From the NCBI RefSeq assembly GCF_043642205.1, contig NZ_JBHZSG010000017.1, forward strand, positions 1 through 64,000: a stretch of 64,000 bases of DNA. The letters are read 5' to 3'. The notes beneath the pieces are model-generated. The model was not told the DNA's origin. It saw only the letters and a list, made by a program, of their open reading frames with translations, and searched no databases. Within the stretch, counting starts at the first letter, position 1. Each line of letters starts with the position of its first letter. The translations under genes were made by a program, and so were the position numbers. Shown here piece after piece: positions 27,224 through 35,871 of this stretch. Origin of the DNA: Thalassotalea_A litorea. Its GTDB lineage: Bacteria; Pseudomonadota; Gammaproteobacteria; Enterobacterales; Alteromonadaceae.

Positions 27224-29245
27224 ATGAATCCACAAGTCACCTTATACAGAACGTTTTGGCGAACCTTCTTTATTTTACTATGCATATTACTGCTGATGTC
27301 CGTATTCAAATCGCAAATAACGCCTCACTCAGGCCTATCTATTTTAGCCCTATTGTCCCATGAAAAATCTGCGAAATATTTAAACTGGCAAACGTTATAT
27401 GACCTGGCATTCTTTATTATCGTTGTTGTAACCTTGCACCTCGTATGGGCTTATCTAATCACCATAAGTTGCAAAGGGGCTTATAGAAAAACTCTTGACG
27501 ATGGTAATAGAACATTAGTTTGGCTGATAATCGTCGCACTGCATATATTGTTCATTTTATCGGCAAATTCTTATTTTTATCCGACGTCATTACTGAGCAT
27601 TTTTAGAGATTCATGGATAAGTCAGCCAATCGTTTTTATAGGACTTGGCGCTGTGCTAATAACTTTGTTATCTGCTGGTTTTATTGCTTCCAAGCGCTAT
27701 GTACAATTGGTGTGTTGGTTGTCTATCATTATTTTCATGGGATTACCTCCGAATAACTCGATATTCCCTTATAAGTCAAAGAGCAATAAGCCAAATATTA
27801 TCATTATCGGCTTGGACGGATTACGGCCTGATCACCTTTACCCTAATGATTTAAAAAAATATGATCATCGTTTAATGCCCCGCCTAGAAGAGTTTCTTGA
27901 AAATTCGTATCTTTATAAAAATAGTTATACGACCTTACCAAGGACTTTTGTCGCTTGGTACAGTCTATTTACCTCCCAGTACCCTAACCAAACTGGAGCT
28001 CGATTTAACCTATCCCCACCAAAATATTTCAGTAAAAAGTTGCCCCTGCTAGACACACTCAAAAGCCAAGGTTACAACACTGTCTACGCCATTGATGAGC
28101 GACGCTTTAACGCGATTGATCAAAGTTATGGTTTCGATCACACCACAGGCCCTAAAATAGGGGTAATGGATCATGTGTTAACCAAAGCTTCTGACACCCC
28201 AATTCTAAACTTATTAGGTAACCAGAGATTTGGGAAATACTTGCTCCCCTATGTGTTTTTAAATCGTGCAAAGGGCACAACTTATGACCCTATTTTATTC
28301 AACAATCAAACGCTAAATAGCTTGTCGGATACAAAACCAAACTTTCTATCCATTCACTTTTGTTTGTTGCATCACCCCTATACATCCAAAGACTTTTTTA
28401 CACCCAACAAGGCATACTGGCATGGAAACTATAGCTACTTTATGTATTTATCATTATTGGAACAGTTAGACTTACAATTCGCCCATATGATGATTCAATT
28501 AGAGCGTCATGGATACCTAGATAACGCACAAGTTTTTGTTATCTCCGATCATGGTGACAGCTTTAAGTTAAGCGATGACCGGTTAATTCCTAAGCGGGAC
28601 TCTGCATCACAGCAAGTCAATGTTGATTCGTATGGCCATGGCACAAATGTATTAGATCAAACACAAGCAAGAATTATATTAGCGCACCAAAAATATTCCA
28701 ATGGAATCCCTCTGCACAATGGGACGATATACTCTGGTATCCAATCCATTATAGATATTATGCCAAGCATTTATGATGCCTTGAAGCTTCCGACACCCAA
28801 AGAAATAGATGGACAGCCATTACCCCAACACCCTAGCCAAGTTGATAACGAAAGATATGTATTCGTGGATTCATCTAAACCCGTTAAGTCAATTGATACC
28901 AGCATGGTTGATACTAAAAAAGTGTTCTCAGAAAGTGTAGGTGCATACACTGCCGCGAGTGATGGGCAGATGCAGCTCACTCAATCAGCTTATCTAAAAT
29001 TCATTGGGTTACAGCAAAGATCCTTGTACTTTCAAAATTGGCAATTAGCATTTATTCCTGAACTTGATGATTTGATTTTGGTCGATTTGAATGAGAAACA
29101 ATGGCGATTTTTGGCCAAAGAGAGAGAGACTATGCCTTTTCGAGATATGTACATAAAACTATGTGAACACTATCAAGAAGAAATCTCTTTAAGCGACAAC
29201 AAGATATGCTCTGATACTTCATCCATTAGCAAATTATATGACTAA
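27224..29245 (+). CDS. Membrane-bound alkaline-phosphatase-superfamily enzyme (sulfatase / phosphotransferase fold)
   Basis: About 673 residues. Four or five membrane helices occupy roughly residues 10-185, then a periplasmic catalytic domain starts at NIIIIGLDGLRPDHLYP. The metal sites are visible as the LDGLRPD Asp, ISDHGDSF and SYGHGTNVL. The nucleophile position aligns with a Thr near residue 241 in LPRTFVAWYSLFTSQYP, not the Cys or Ser that becomes formylglycine in true sulfatases. That favours a phosphoethanolamine- or phosphoglycerol-transferase type of activity on a surface glycan, though substrate is unknown. The ATG at 27224 is preferred to the TTG two codons earlier. The 3' end overlaps the ligase gene by 8 bp. 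Confidence 0.8.
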   Translation: MNPQVTLYRTFWRTFFILLCILLLMSVFKSQITPHSGLSILALLSHEKSAKYLNWQTLYDLAFFIIVVVTLHLVWAYLITISCKGAYRKTLDDGNRTLVWLIIVALHILFILSANSYFYPTSLLSIFRDSWISQPIVFIGLGAVLITLLSAGFIASKRYVQLVCWLSIIIFMGLPPNNSIFPYKSKSNKPNIIIIGLDGLRPDHLYPNDLKKYDHRLMPRLEEFLENSYLYKNSYTTLPRTFVAWYSLFTSQYPNQTGARFNLSPPKYFSKKLPLLDTLKSQGYNTVYAIDERRFNAIDQSYGFDHTTGPKIGVMDHVLTKASDTPILNLLGNQRFGKYLLPYVFLNRAKGTTYDPILFNNQTLNSLSDTKPNFLSIHFCLLHHPYTSKDFFTPNKAYWHGNYSYFMYLSLLEQLDLQFAHMMIQLERHGYLDNAQVFVISDHGDSFKLSDDRLIPKRDSASQQVNVDSYGHGTNVLDQTQARIILAHQKYSNGIPLHNGTIYSGIQSIIDIMPSIYDALKLPTPKEIDGQPLPQHPSQVDNERYVFVDSSKPVKSIDTSMVDTKKVFSESVGAYTAASDGQMQLTQSAYLKFIGLQQRSLYFQNWQLAFIPELDDLILVDLNEKQWRFLAKERETMPFRDMYIKLCEHYQEEISLSDNKICSDTSSISKLYD

Positions 29246-30545
29246 TTCAAATAGGTTGACGGCTGTGCTAGACAAAAAAGCGTTACTTTTGAACGATCCC
29301 GTTAAAACACTTGGCACGGCGATTTCATTTGTTATTTTTTCGATTTTAATGAGTGATGGGGTTAATTTAAGTCTCACGTCATTTAATATCGCTGTTTTCG
29401 AATTAATTTTTGTTGTGTTATTTCTCTTCCTAAACCAACGATTAATATCTCTTACTTTACTCTTTAACAATGCAATAATTAAGGCGCTATTTATGCTATG
29501 GTTAGTGTCGACAGGGCTAAGCTACGTAAAGCTATTTCTTTCAGATGCAACGAGCCTGCAATTAAGCCTGGCAACTAATCGATACCTGTATACTTTGCTG
29601 CATATTGTTTTTGGACTTTGCCTTACAAGTCTCCTCTATAGAAAAGAAGCTATTGCAGAAACACTACTAGGTATTATTCCATTATCGTTAATTATATTCA
29701 TGATGGTTTTTGCCGTAACTATTTGGACGTTTGATTACTTAGACCCTTTTATATTTTTTAACTTTCCACCGCTTTCCTCTCATATGCGCTATGTCGGATA
29801 TTTGGCCACCGCAGGCTCAATTATTGCTGGTTATCAATTAATTGTCAGCAAGTACAGTTCGCAAAAAACGTTATTATTTGCTTTGTTGTGGCTGGCCAAC
29901 TTCGCATTTTTAATTTGGTTAGGAGGACGGACTGCGATTGGTTCGGTCGTTTTGGTATTGTTTATATATCTTTGCTACGCATGGCATAAAAATCGTTTGT
30001 TCAAGGCTAACGCTGCCTGGTTGGCGTTTACTGGCATACTCGCAATCATAGTTGCTCAATCACTTACAATTTTTCCCTGGAATGGTCTAGGTCGGTTATT
30101 CGATAAACTCCCATTTGCATCCAATGATTCGATAGGAATAAGTGAGTTTTCATCGGGGAGGTGGGAAATATGGAAATTTGCACTTGATGGAACCGCGGAT
30201 TCCATATGGCTGGGGTTAGGTCCTCATGGTTACATTTTCATACCTGAACGTTTCTTTGGTGTACAACCTCATAATTTGTTTATCCAGTTAATTGTTGAGT
30301 GGGGCTTAGTAGGCGCTAGCCTCTTTTTAACCTTGCTAGGACTATTTCTCTATAATTCAATAAAAGTTACGGTAAGTAGCGTAAACGCGCAAACAAAACG
30401 GTTAGAATGCGCACTACTCGTTTTTATGGGGCTAACCATTCATAGTCTGACAGATGGGACTTATTTTCACTCTCAACCCATTGTTATTCTTATCGTTTGC
30501 GGATCAATTCTCGCCGCCGCCATTTTAAAAGAAAAAAGGCAATAA
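29238..30545 (+). CDS. O-antigen ligase / polymerase family membrane protein
   Basis: A 435-residue protein with about ten hydrophobic segments and a Wzy_C/WaaL-type periplasmic loop. The loop region carries SSGRWEIWKFALDG and LGLGPHGYIF, and VQPHNLFIQLIVEWGLVGA contains the PHN motif with the His common to these enzymes. It could ligate an undecaprenyl-linked glycan to lipid A core or polymerise glycan repeats; sequence cannot separate the two. Its ATG lies within the end of the preceding gene (ATGACTAA), which indicates translational coupling. Confidence 0.85.
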   Translation: MTNSNRLTAVLDKKALLLNDPVKTLGTAISFVIFSILMSDGVNLSLTSFNIAVFELIFVVLFLFLNQRLISLTLLFNNAIIKALFMLWLVSTGLSYVKLFLSDATSLQLSLATNRYLYTLLHIVFGLCLTSLLYRKEAIAETLLGIIPLSLIIFMMVFAVTIWTFDYLDPFIFFNFPPLSSHMRYVGYLATAGSIIAGYQLIVSKYSSQKTLLFALLWLANFAFLIWLGGRTAIGSVVLVLFIYLCYAWHKNRLFKANAAWLAFTGILAIIVAQSLTIFPWNGLGRLFDKLPFASNDSIGISEFSSGRWEIWKFALDGTADSIWLGLGPHGYIFIPERFFGVQPHNLFIQLIVEWGLVGASLFLTLLGLFLYNSIKVTVSSVNAQTKRLECALLVFMGLTIHSLTDGTYFHSQPIVILIVCGSILAAAILKEKRQ

Positions 30546-30670
30546 TCAAATTATTTCAATAATTGAATCGCTGTTCGCAATTTGACGCAACAATTAGCAA
30601 TTAGGTGATACCTCTTATTACCGTTTTCCACTAGTTTTATGGCGTATGACTATTTTTGTCCGGTGTACGT

Positions 30671-32068
30671 ATGGGTAAAACTAAAGCAACTAAACCTCTG
30701 GTAAGTCGTAATGCCTGCTGGTTTCAGTTGATAGATCTTTTCATAATAGGAAGTACCCTACCATTAGTAGCTACTCTGTATGGAGTTACATTCTCAAATG
30801 AATATCTTATCTGCACATTGGTCGCTGTAATTATTTTTAGCTATTTATCCGCCAGTTTTGATATATATCAGCCACGCCATTTCGCACAAAAAAACCCATA
30901 TATCATTTGTGCTCTGGTGGTATGGACTATGACTGCTGTTTTGCTACTGATGTTTGCTTTTGGATTTAAACAAACACAATTTTACTCACGCGTTACTATC
31001 ACCTTGTGGTTCTGTGTAACGCTCGTGGGCATCGGGGCATGGCGCATTTTGTGGGGGCATTGGCAAACCAAAATCCGACAAACAACTCAACCCTTGCAAA
31101 TAGCAATCGTTGGTTTCAATACAACCGGAATGGATTTACTGCGTGAGATTGAGTCAGAAATTGAAGGTGCATATAAATTCTTAGGGTTTTTTGAACAAAG
31201 TACGGAACAAAAAACGGAGAAAATCCCTGATGATTTCAATGTGAGGAACATTTCTGAACTTTATCAGCTGTGCCAAACCAATCAGGTGAATCAGATTTTT
31301 GTTGCTTTACCTATGGTTGCATCTCCGGTAATGAATCAATTGCTCGTCAAATTGGCTAACACTCACGCCGATGTGCACTTAGTTCCCGATACTTCGTTGT
31401 TATCCCTAAATCACACTTTATTTAACCCTGTTGGTGATGTCGATACGTACAGTTTGTTTCAGTCCCCTCACCGAGGCGTGAACTCTTTAACTAAAAGGTT
31501 TGAAGATATTTTTATCGGCAGTATTTTATTAGTAATTTTTATGCTGCCAATGTTGATTATCGCCTTATTGGTTAAAATTGATAGCGTTGGTCCTACGGTT
31601 TTTAAACAAAGGAGATATGGGTTAAATGGAGAAGAAATCTATATCTACAAATTTCGCACTATGTATGATGGCGAACAATATAAAAATGTAAAACAAGCAT
31701 TGAGAAACGATCCAAGAGTAACACCTGTGGGTAATTTTCTCCGCAAATTTTCTCTCGATGAATTACCTCAATTAATCAATGTTCTTATCGGAACTATGTC
31801 AATCGTTGGTCCTCGCCCCCACGCCATTAATCAAAATGAGTTCTATCGACAAAAAATCAATTACTACATGCTAAGACATAAGGTTAAACCTGGTATCACA
31901 GGCTGGGCTCAGGTTAATGGCTGGCGTGGTGAAACAGACAAAATATGGAAAATGGAAAAGCGAATCGAGTTTGACCTGCATTATATTCGCAACTGGTCAA
32001 TTTTACTGGATTTAAAAATATTGGCCTTGACGATAATGCACGGTTTTTACCATAAAAACGCCTATTAA
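30671..32068 (+). CDS. Undecaprenyl-phosphate sugar-phosphate transferase (WcaJ/EpsE-like)
   Basis: Starts glycan assembly by moving a sugar 1-phosphate from a nucleotide sugar to undecaprenyl phosphate in the inner membrane. About 465 residues: four N-terminal membrane helices, a central CoA-binding-like Rossmann domain (IAIVGFNTTGMDLLREIE), then a membrane helix and the bacterial sugar transferase domain. Its signatures are FKQRRYGLNGEEIYIYKFRTM, LRKFSLDELPQL, SIVGPRPHA and KPGITGWAQVNGWRGET. The ATG at 30671 is chosen because GGTG precedes it. Its stop overlaps the converging acetyltransferase gene by 4 bp. The sugar is not predictable, though WcaJ-type enzymes often use UDP-glucose. Confidence 0.92.
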   Translation: MGKTKATKPLVSRNACWFQLIDLFIIGSTLPLVATLYGVTFSNEYLICTLVAVIIFSYLSASFDIYQPRHFAQKNPYIICALVVWTMTAVLLLMFAFGFKQTQFYSRVTITLWFCVTLVGIGAWRILWGHWQTKIRQTTQPLQIAIVGFNTTGMDLLREIESEIEGAYKFLGFFEQSTEQKTEKIPDDFNVRNISELYQLCQTNQVNQIFVALPMVASPVMNQLLVKLANTHADVHLVPDTSLLSLNHTLFNPVGDVDTYSLFQSPHRGVNSLTKRFEDIFIGSILLVIFMLPMLIIALLVKIDSVGPTVFKQRRYGLNGEEIYIYKFRTMYDGEQYKNVKQALRNDPRVTPVGNFLRKFSLDELPQLINVLIGTMSIVGPRPHAINQNEFYRQKINYYMLRHKVKPGITGWAQVNGWRGETDKIWKMEKRIEFDLHYIRNWSILLDLKILALTIMHGFYHKNAY

Positions 32069-32610
32069 TAATTGGTCGGGTTTAATAAGCTGTATACCAA
32101 CGTTTCCCCTCCAATATCAGCAAAGCTTGCCTTTCTTTCAAATTTAAAATTCAATTTTTTAAGTAAGGATTGCGAAGCACTATTGTCCTTTGCAGTGATC
32201 GCCATAACGCAATCAATAGGTTTAGATTGTAATTCTTCGTTTAACACTGCCATAGCCGCTTCATACCCATAACCCTGTCCTGTATAACGTTCAAGAAACG
32301 CAAAGCCAAGATCCGGAGACGGTAAAAAATCGCGTTGTAACAACCCACAAACGCCAATCGGTTGACCTTCTCTACCATCTTTCAATTGCAAGGAAACCAG
32401 GTGTAGTGCAAAACCATTATCAAGTAAGCTTTGCATCGGCCCCGTACGAATATACTCGCGTGCCTGTTGCAAATCACGCACCTGTTTATCCCCGATGTAT
32501 TGTAAAAAACCCGGATCGTTTAAAAGCTCAACAATGAAAGCAGCTTCATGTTCAGTGATGGGACGAATGACTAATCGGTCGGTAAAAATTGGGTACACGG
32601 GAGATGACAT
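32065..32610 (-). CDS. GNAT family N-acetyltransferase (RimJ/RimL type)
   Basis: A 181-residue acetyl-CoA dependent transferase. The start TDRLVIRPITEHEAAFIVELLNDPGFLQYIG is typical of the RimJ/RimL-like GNAT group, and the acetyl-CoA loop appears as YTGQGYGYEAAMAVL near residue 108. NSASQSLLKKLNFKFERK is the conserved GNAT motif B-like segment. The substrate is unknown. It converges on the sugar transferase gene and its promoter side borders the GGGTAC hairpin array. Confidence 0.85.
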   Translation of the reverse strand: MSSPVYPIFTDRLVIRPITEHEAAFIVELLNDPGFLQYIGDKQVRDLQQAREYIRTGPMQSLLDNGFALHLVSLQLKDGREGQPIGVCGLLQRDFLPSPDLGFAFLERYTGQGYGYEAAMAVLNEELQSKPIDCVMAITAKDNSASQSLLKKLNFKFERKASFADIGGETLVYSLLNPTNY

Positions 32611-32696
32611 TTATTGATGATAATTGTTACTACGATGTGGCAAAAAAGCGAGAAAGTAAATACACAATCAAAGAATGTTTGGTTAACCGGGAAAAA

Positions 32697-33176
32697 GGGT
32701 ACGCGACAAAAAACGTCGCTTCGGATACGGAATATAAATATTCCTTCAGGTACACAATCAGAGAATGTTTCGGGTACGTGAAACGAAAAACATGTTTCAC
32801 TGCGGGTTAGAGCGGTTTTTACTCGAAGGGCGTTATCCGCCCGTACCTTGAGTAAAAATCTCATTTTTACGTACTCGAAACCGAAAACTTGTTTTCGGTG
32901 TACCCGAAGCCAAAGTTATGCTTTGGCGGTACTTCATTGTTTCGGGTACGCGACAGACAACGTCGCTTCGGGTACGGAATATCGATATTCCTGCGGGTAC
33001 ACAATCAAAGATTGTTTCGGGTACGTGAAACGAAAAACGCGTTTCACTGGGGGTTAGAGCGGCTTTTGACTCGAAGGGCGTTATCCGCCCTTACCCTGAG
33101 TAAAAATCTCATTTTTACGTACTCGAAACCTAAAACTTGTTTTCGCTGTACCCGAAGCCGAATTTCTGTTTTGGCG
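32697..33176. repeat. GGGTAC-linked hairpin array, two tandem 247-bp copies
   Basis: Two tandem copies start at 32697 and 32944. Each holds eight different short inverted repeats. Arms seen are GCGAC/GTCGC, GGAATAT/ATATTCC, ACAATC/GATTGT, GTGAAAC/GTTTCAC, GGGCG/CGCCC, GTAAAAAT/ATTTTTAC, CCGAAAAC/GTTTTCGG and GCCAAAG/CTTTGGC. The first four are preceded by CGGGTAC, the later ones followed by GTAC and CGAA, so the connector flips orientation near the middle. Loops and spacers differ more between copies than arms do. A decayed start of a further copy may lie at 32660-32696. It is non-coding; short frames across it are repeat DNA. Confidence 0.85.
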
Positions 33177-33187
33177 TCCCTAATCCA

Positions 33188-33616
33188 TTACATTGGTTTT
33201 AAAAATGGATACGCGTTTTTAATGTCCTGTTCATATTGCTCGCAATACTCACCATCCGGGCCATTGGCTTTTAACTCGCCATAATTTTGATTGGCCTGAT
33301 CCCTGACATTTTCCCAGCTAATGCCCTCAATGCTTTCATAACCTTCTGAAAACGCTTTTAACTTCGAGAGCTCTTTGAATTTTTCTTCATCGACGGGTTT
33401 ATCGCATTGGCGAGTCAGATAAATCATTTTACCGGCGGCTTCTGCCAGTAGCATCTCGATTTCCTGGCGCTCCTCAGCGTCTGGTTTCTCGCTGGCTATG
33501 GTATTGGCAGAAAGTAAACCTGTGGCAAAACAGCCTGACATCAGCAAACCTGTTAGCATAATTTTTACTTGCGCCTTGAAACCAGTTTTAGCTGTCGCTT
33601 TTACGTTAATTGTCAT
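33188..33616 (-). CDS. Exported small protein of unknown function
   Basis: About 142 residues from the ATG at 33616, which has GGGAGG 4 to 5 bp ahead; the frame is open seven codons further. The N-terminus is basic, then hydrophobic (KIMLTGLLMSGCFATGLLSAN), so it is exported or membrane-anchored; a lipobox at SGC is possible but weak. The mature part is acidic and helical with one Cys near the middle (RQCDKPVD) and one near the end (EYCEQYEQDI). I do not recognise a family. It lies beside the GGGTAC array. Confidence 0.65.
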   Translation of the reverse strand: MTINVKATAKTGFKAQVKIMLTGLLMSGCFATGLLSANTIASEKPDAEERQEIEMLLAEAAGKMIYLTRQCDKPVDEEKFKELSKLKAFSEGYESIEGISWENVRDQANQNYGELKANGPDGEYCEQYEQDIKNAYPFLKPM

Positions 33617-33810
33617 TTCGCCTCCCGGGCCGGTCATTACTCAATTATCACTAGCTTTATGTATAGCAGAAAATCTTTATTTTTCTTGCTGTTGAGAGGG
33701 TTAAAAACATACTAACGGTTACCAATAGCATGAACTAATCCCTTAAAATAACGAAAGAAATCACACCAAAAGAATGCTTAAAACCATACCTGTCTTAGCG
33801 CGAAAACAAG

Positions 33811-33952
33811 TGCCAGTGAAGAGGCTAAAGCGAAGGGAAACGGCAATAGCAAGGGCAACGGTAATGGCAGTGACAGAAATGAACGACCCTATGACTTTAT
33901 GCCCCGCCATAATGCCTATCGTGATAAAAATCGAATCAAGCCATGCTTGTAA
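33811..33952 (+). pseudogene. Possible gene remnant with Gly-Asn repeats
   Basis: One frame reads as a protein tail: SASEEAKAKGNGNSKGNGN, then a charged segment with RPYDFMPRHNAY and a stop at about 33952. There is no start; a stop lies a few codons upstream. The MITE-like copy begins 25 bp downstream. Composition looks coding-like, but the frame on the opposite strand is also open, so the call is weak. Confidence 0.3.
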
Positions 33953-33976
33953 TATCCCCCCAAAAAGCCCAAAGTT

Positions 33977-34141
33977 ATACCAATCACATTGAGTTTGTGC
34001 ACAACTCAAAGTTAGAGTAGAGGTTCAGTTACAACATAGGTTTCATTGATATAGTCATTCTATATTAATGAAATCTTGGGCCGTAAATGGGCCTTAAGGT
34101 AAACTCCCTGCGGGTGAGCAATAATTTAATGTGATTGTTAT
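33977..34141 (+). mobile_element. MITE-like element, internally deleted copy
   Basis: This 165-bp copy has both ends, ATACCAATCACATT and TTAATGTGATTGTTAT, but lacks about 110 bp of the centre present in the full copies at 57253 and 61593. The GTTTGTGCACAACTC and GTTACAACATAGG parts are intact. Orientation is that of the 61593 copy. Confidence 0.8.
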
Positions 34142-34234
34142 TAACATTGGTGTTTTCAACTCGCGACTGAACTCGATAATATTTATTCGACGACGAGTTA
34201 AGTATCAGTATTAACCATTGATAAGAGAACTGTT

Positions 34235-35605
34235 ATGTCCCAAGGTGGATTCCAACATAAACCCTTACCTCAATATGTACAGCTAGAACACCCTAGCTGG
34301 AGCATTAATGCGTCGATTTACGAAGTGAATGTTCGCCAATACACCAAACAAGGAACGTTTCAGGCCTTTAGCACGCACTTACCTCGGTTAAAAAAGCTTG
34401 GGGTTAAAATTCTCTGGATAATGCCCATTCACCCGATTGGTGAAGTGAACCGTAAAGGCAGTCTGGGTAGTCCCTATGCCATTAGGGATCATCTGGCTAT
34501 CAATCCTGAGCTCGGTAGTGAGCAGGATTTTAAACGTCTGGTCGATGACATTCATAATCTCGGGATGCGTGTCATTATCGACTGGGTGGCAAACCACAGC
34601 GCATGGGATAACGCGCTTAGTCAATCTCACCCTCATTGGTACAAAAAAACACAAGGTGGAGAATTTCGCCCGACAACCTGGTTTGACTGGGACGACATTA
34701 TTGAATTTGACTTTCACCAACAGGGATTACGAGAGTATATGATCAATGCCATGGGGCATTATATCCATACCTTTAACATTGATGGTTTTCGCTGTGATGT
34801 AGCCGGTTTTGTGCCATTGGAATTCTGGCATCAGGCAAAGGCAAATTTAGATCCTGACAACCAATTATTCTGGCTGGCAGAATGGGAAGAGCGAGACTTA
34901 CATAAACATGCGTTCAATATGTCCTATGCCTGGGTATTAAACGAATTGCTTGAAGATATTGCCAATGGCAGACGCAATGCGGAAAACCTTTGCGGATATA
35001 TCGCCAAGCACAATAATGCTTTTCCGGTTAACGCCATACGCATGAACTTCCTCGATAATCATGACAAAAATGCCTGGGATGGCAGCGTTGCAACACGGTT
35101 TGGCGCTGGCGAAGAGGCATTGTTTGCCTTAACCTTGTTGATGGATGGCATGCCGCTGGTATATTCAGGTCAGGAAGTGGCCAATCAGCAATCATTAGCA
35201 TTTTTCGAGTCCGATCCGATCCTCTGGCCAGACGATATTGACCGCCACCCCCGACACATCTGGTTGCAACAACTATTGCAGCTAAAATCAACCAACCCAG
35301 CACTGCAAAACGGTCGCACTGCAGCTAACATGCAAGAAATAGCGCACAATCAACGTCAACAGGTCATTGCTTTTTATCGACAGAACAAATCGCACTGTGT
35401 GGTATATATCGCCAACCTCAGCGCCAATGCGTTGCAGGTGAAATTTCAGGATTCGCATTCTGATCTTCCGCCTTTAACGCACTTTTTGGCACCGAAAAAT
35501 ATTCCTGACGAAGATCAACTGCCAGCTCCTTTGGATTTAGCCCTTTTGGATTTTACTCCGTTGGAATTAGCCCCTTGGGAATACCGGATCTACGTGAATA
35601 ATTAG
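34235..35605 (+). CDS. GH13 alpha-amylase family glycosidase
   Basis: A 456-residue cytoplasmic enzyme (no signal peptide) acting on alpha-glucans or maltodextrins. GH13 regions are visible in order: ILWIMPIHPIGE, region I VIIDWVANHS, region II GFRCDVAGF with the nucleophile Asp, region III FWLAEWEE with the acid/base Glu, and region IV NFLDNHDKN with the third catalytic Asp. A C-terminal beta domain follows. It resembles the short cyclomaltodextrinase/alpha-amylase group seen in marine bacteria; exact specificity cannot be assigned. AAGAGAA precedes the ATG. It stands alone. Confidence 0.9.
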   Translation: MSQGGFQHKPLPQYVQLEHPSWSINASIYEVNVRQYTKQGTFQAFSTHLPRLKKLGVKILWIMPIHPIGEVNRKGSLGSPYAIRDHLAINPELGSEQDFKRLVDDIHNLGMRVIIDWVANHSAWDNALSQSHPHWYKKTQGGEFRPTTWFDWDDIIEFDFHQQGLREYMINAMGHYIHTFNIDGFRCDVAGFVPLEFWHQAKANLDPDNQLFWLAEWEERDLHKHAFNMSYAWVLNELLEDIANGRRNAENLCGYIAKHNNAFPVNAIRMNFLDNHDKNAWDGSVATRFGAGEEALFALTLLMDGMPLVYSGQEVANQQSLAFFESDPILWPDDIDRHPRHIWLQQLLQLKSTNPALQNGRTAANMQEIAHNQRQQVIAFYRQNKSHCVVYIANLSANALQVKFQDSHSDLPPLTHFLAPKNIPDEDQLPAPLDLALLDFTPLELAPWEYRIYVNN

Positions 35606-35871
35606 CACTGTTTGGTTAATTTCCCTGTTGTTTCCGTTCATCTTTCTCCTTTCATCTTCCCCCTATCTCGGTTCACCGTATCCCTTGGTGTATCCAACGT
35701 GTAATTTAACTGTGATTTATTGTTCTCAATGCCCGAATCCGCTAACATAGCCAGCCATAAATGGGATAGCGCCCGTTGGGCTTTGCTACGCCATATAAAA
35801 GATTAACAATCAGGGTATTTCGCATTCGCGCGAAGCACGCATTCGTCACACTATAAATTTTTGGAAGGCTC

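Noticed and set aside
32889..33284. Plus-strand open frame of 131 codons across the GGGTAC array
   Set aside because: It is composed of hairpin repeats and runs into the 3' end of a real gene on the other strand.
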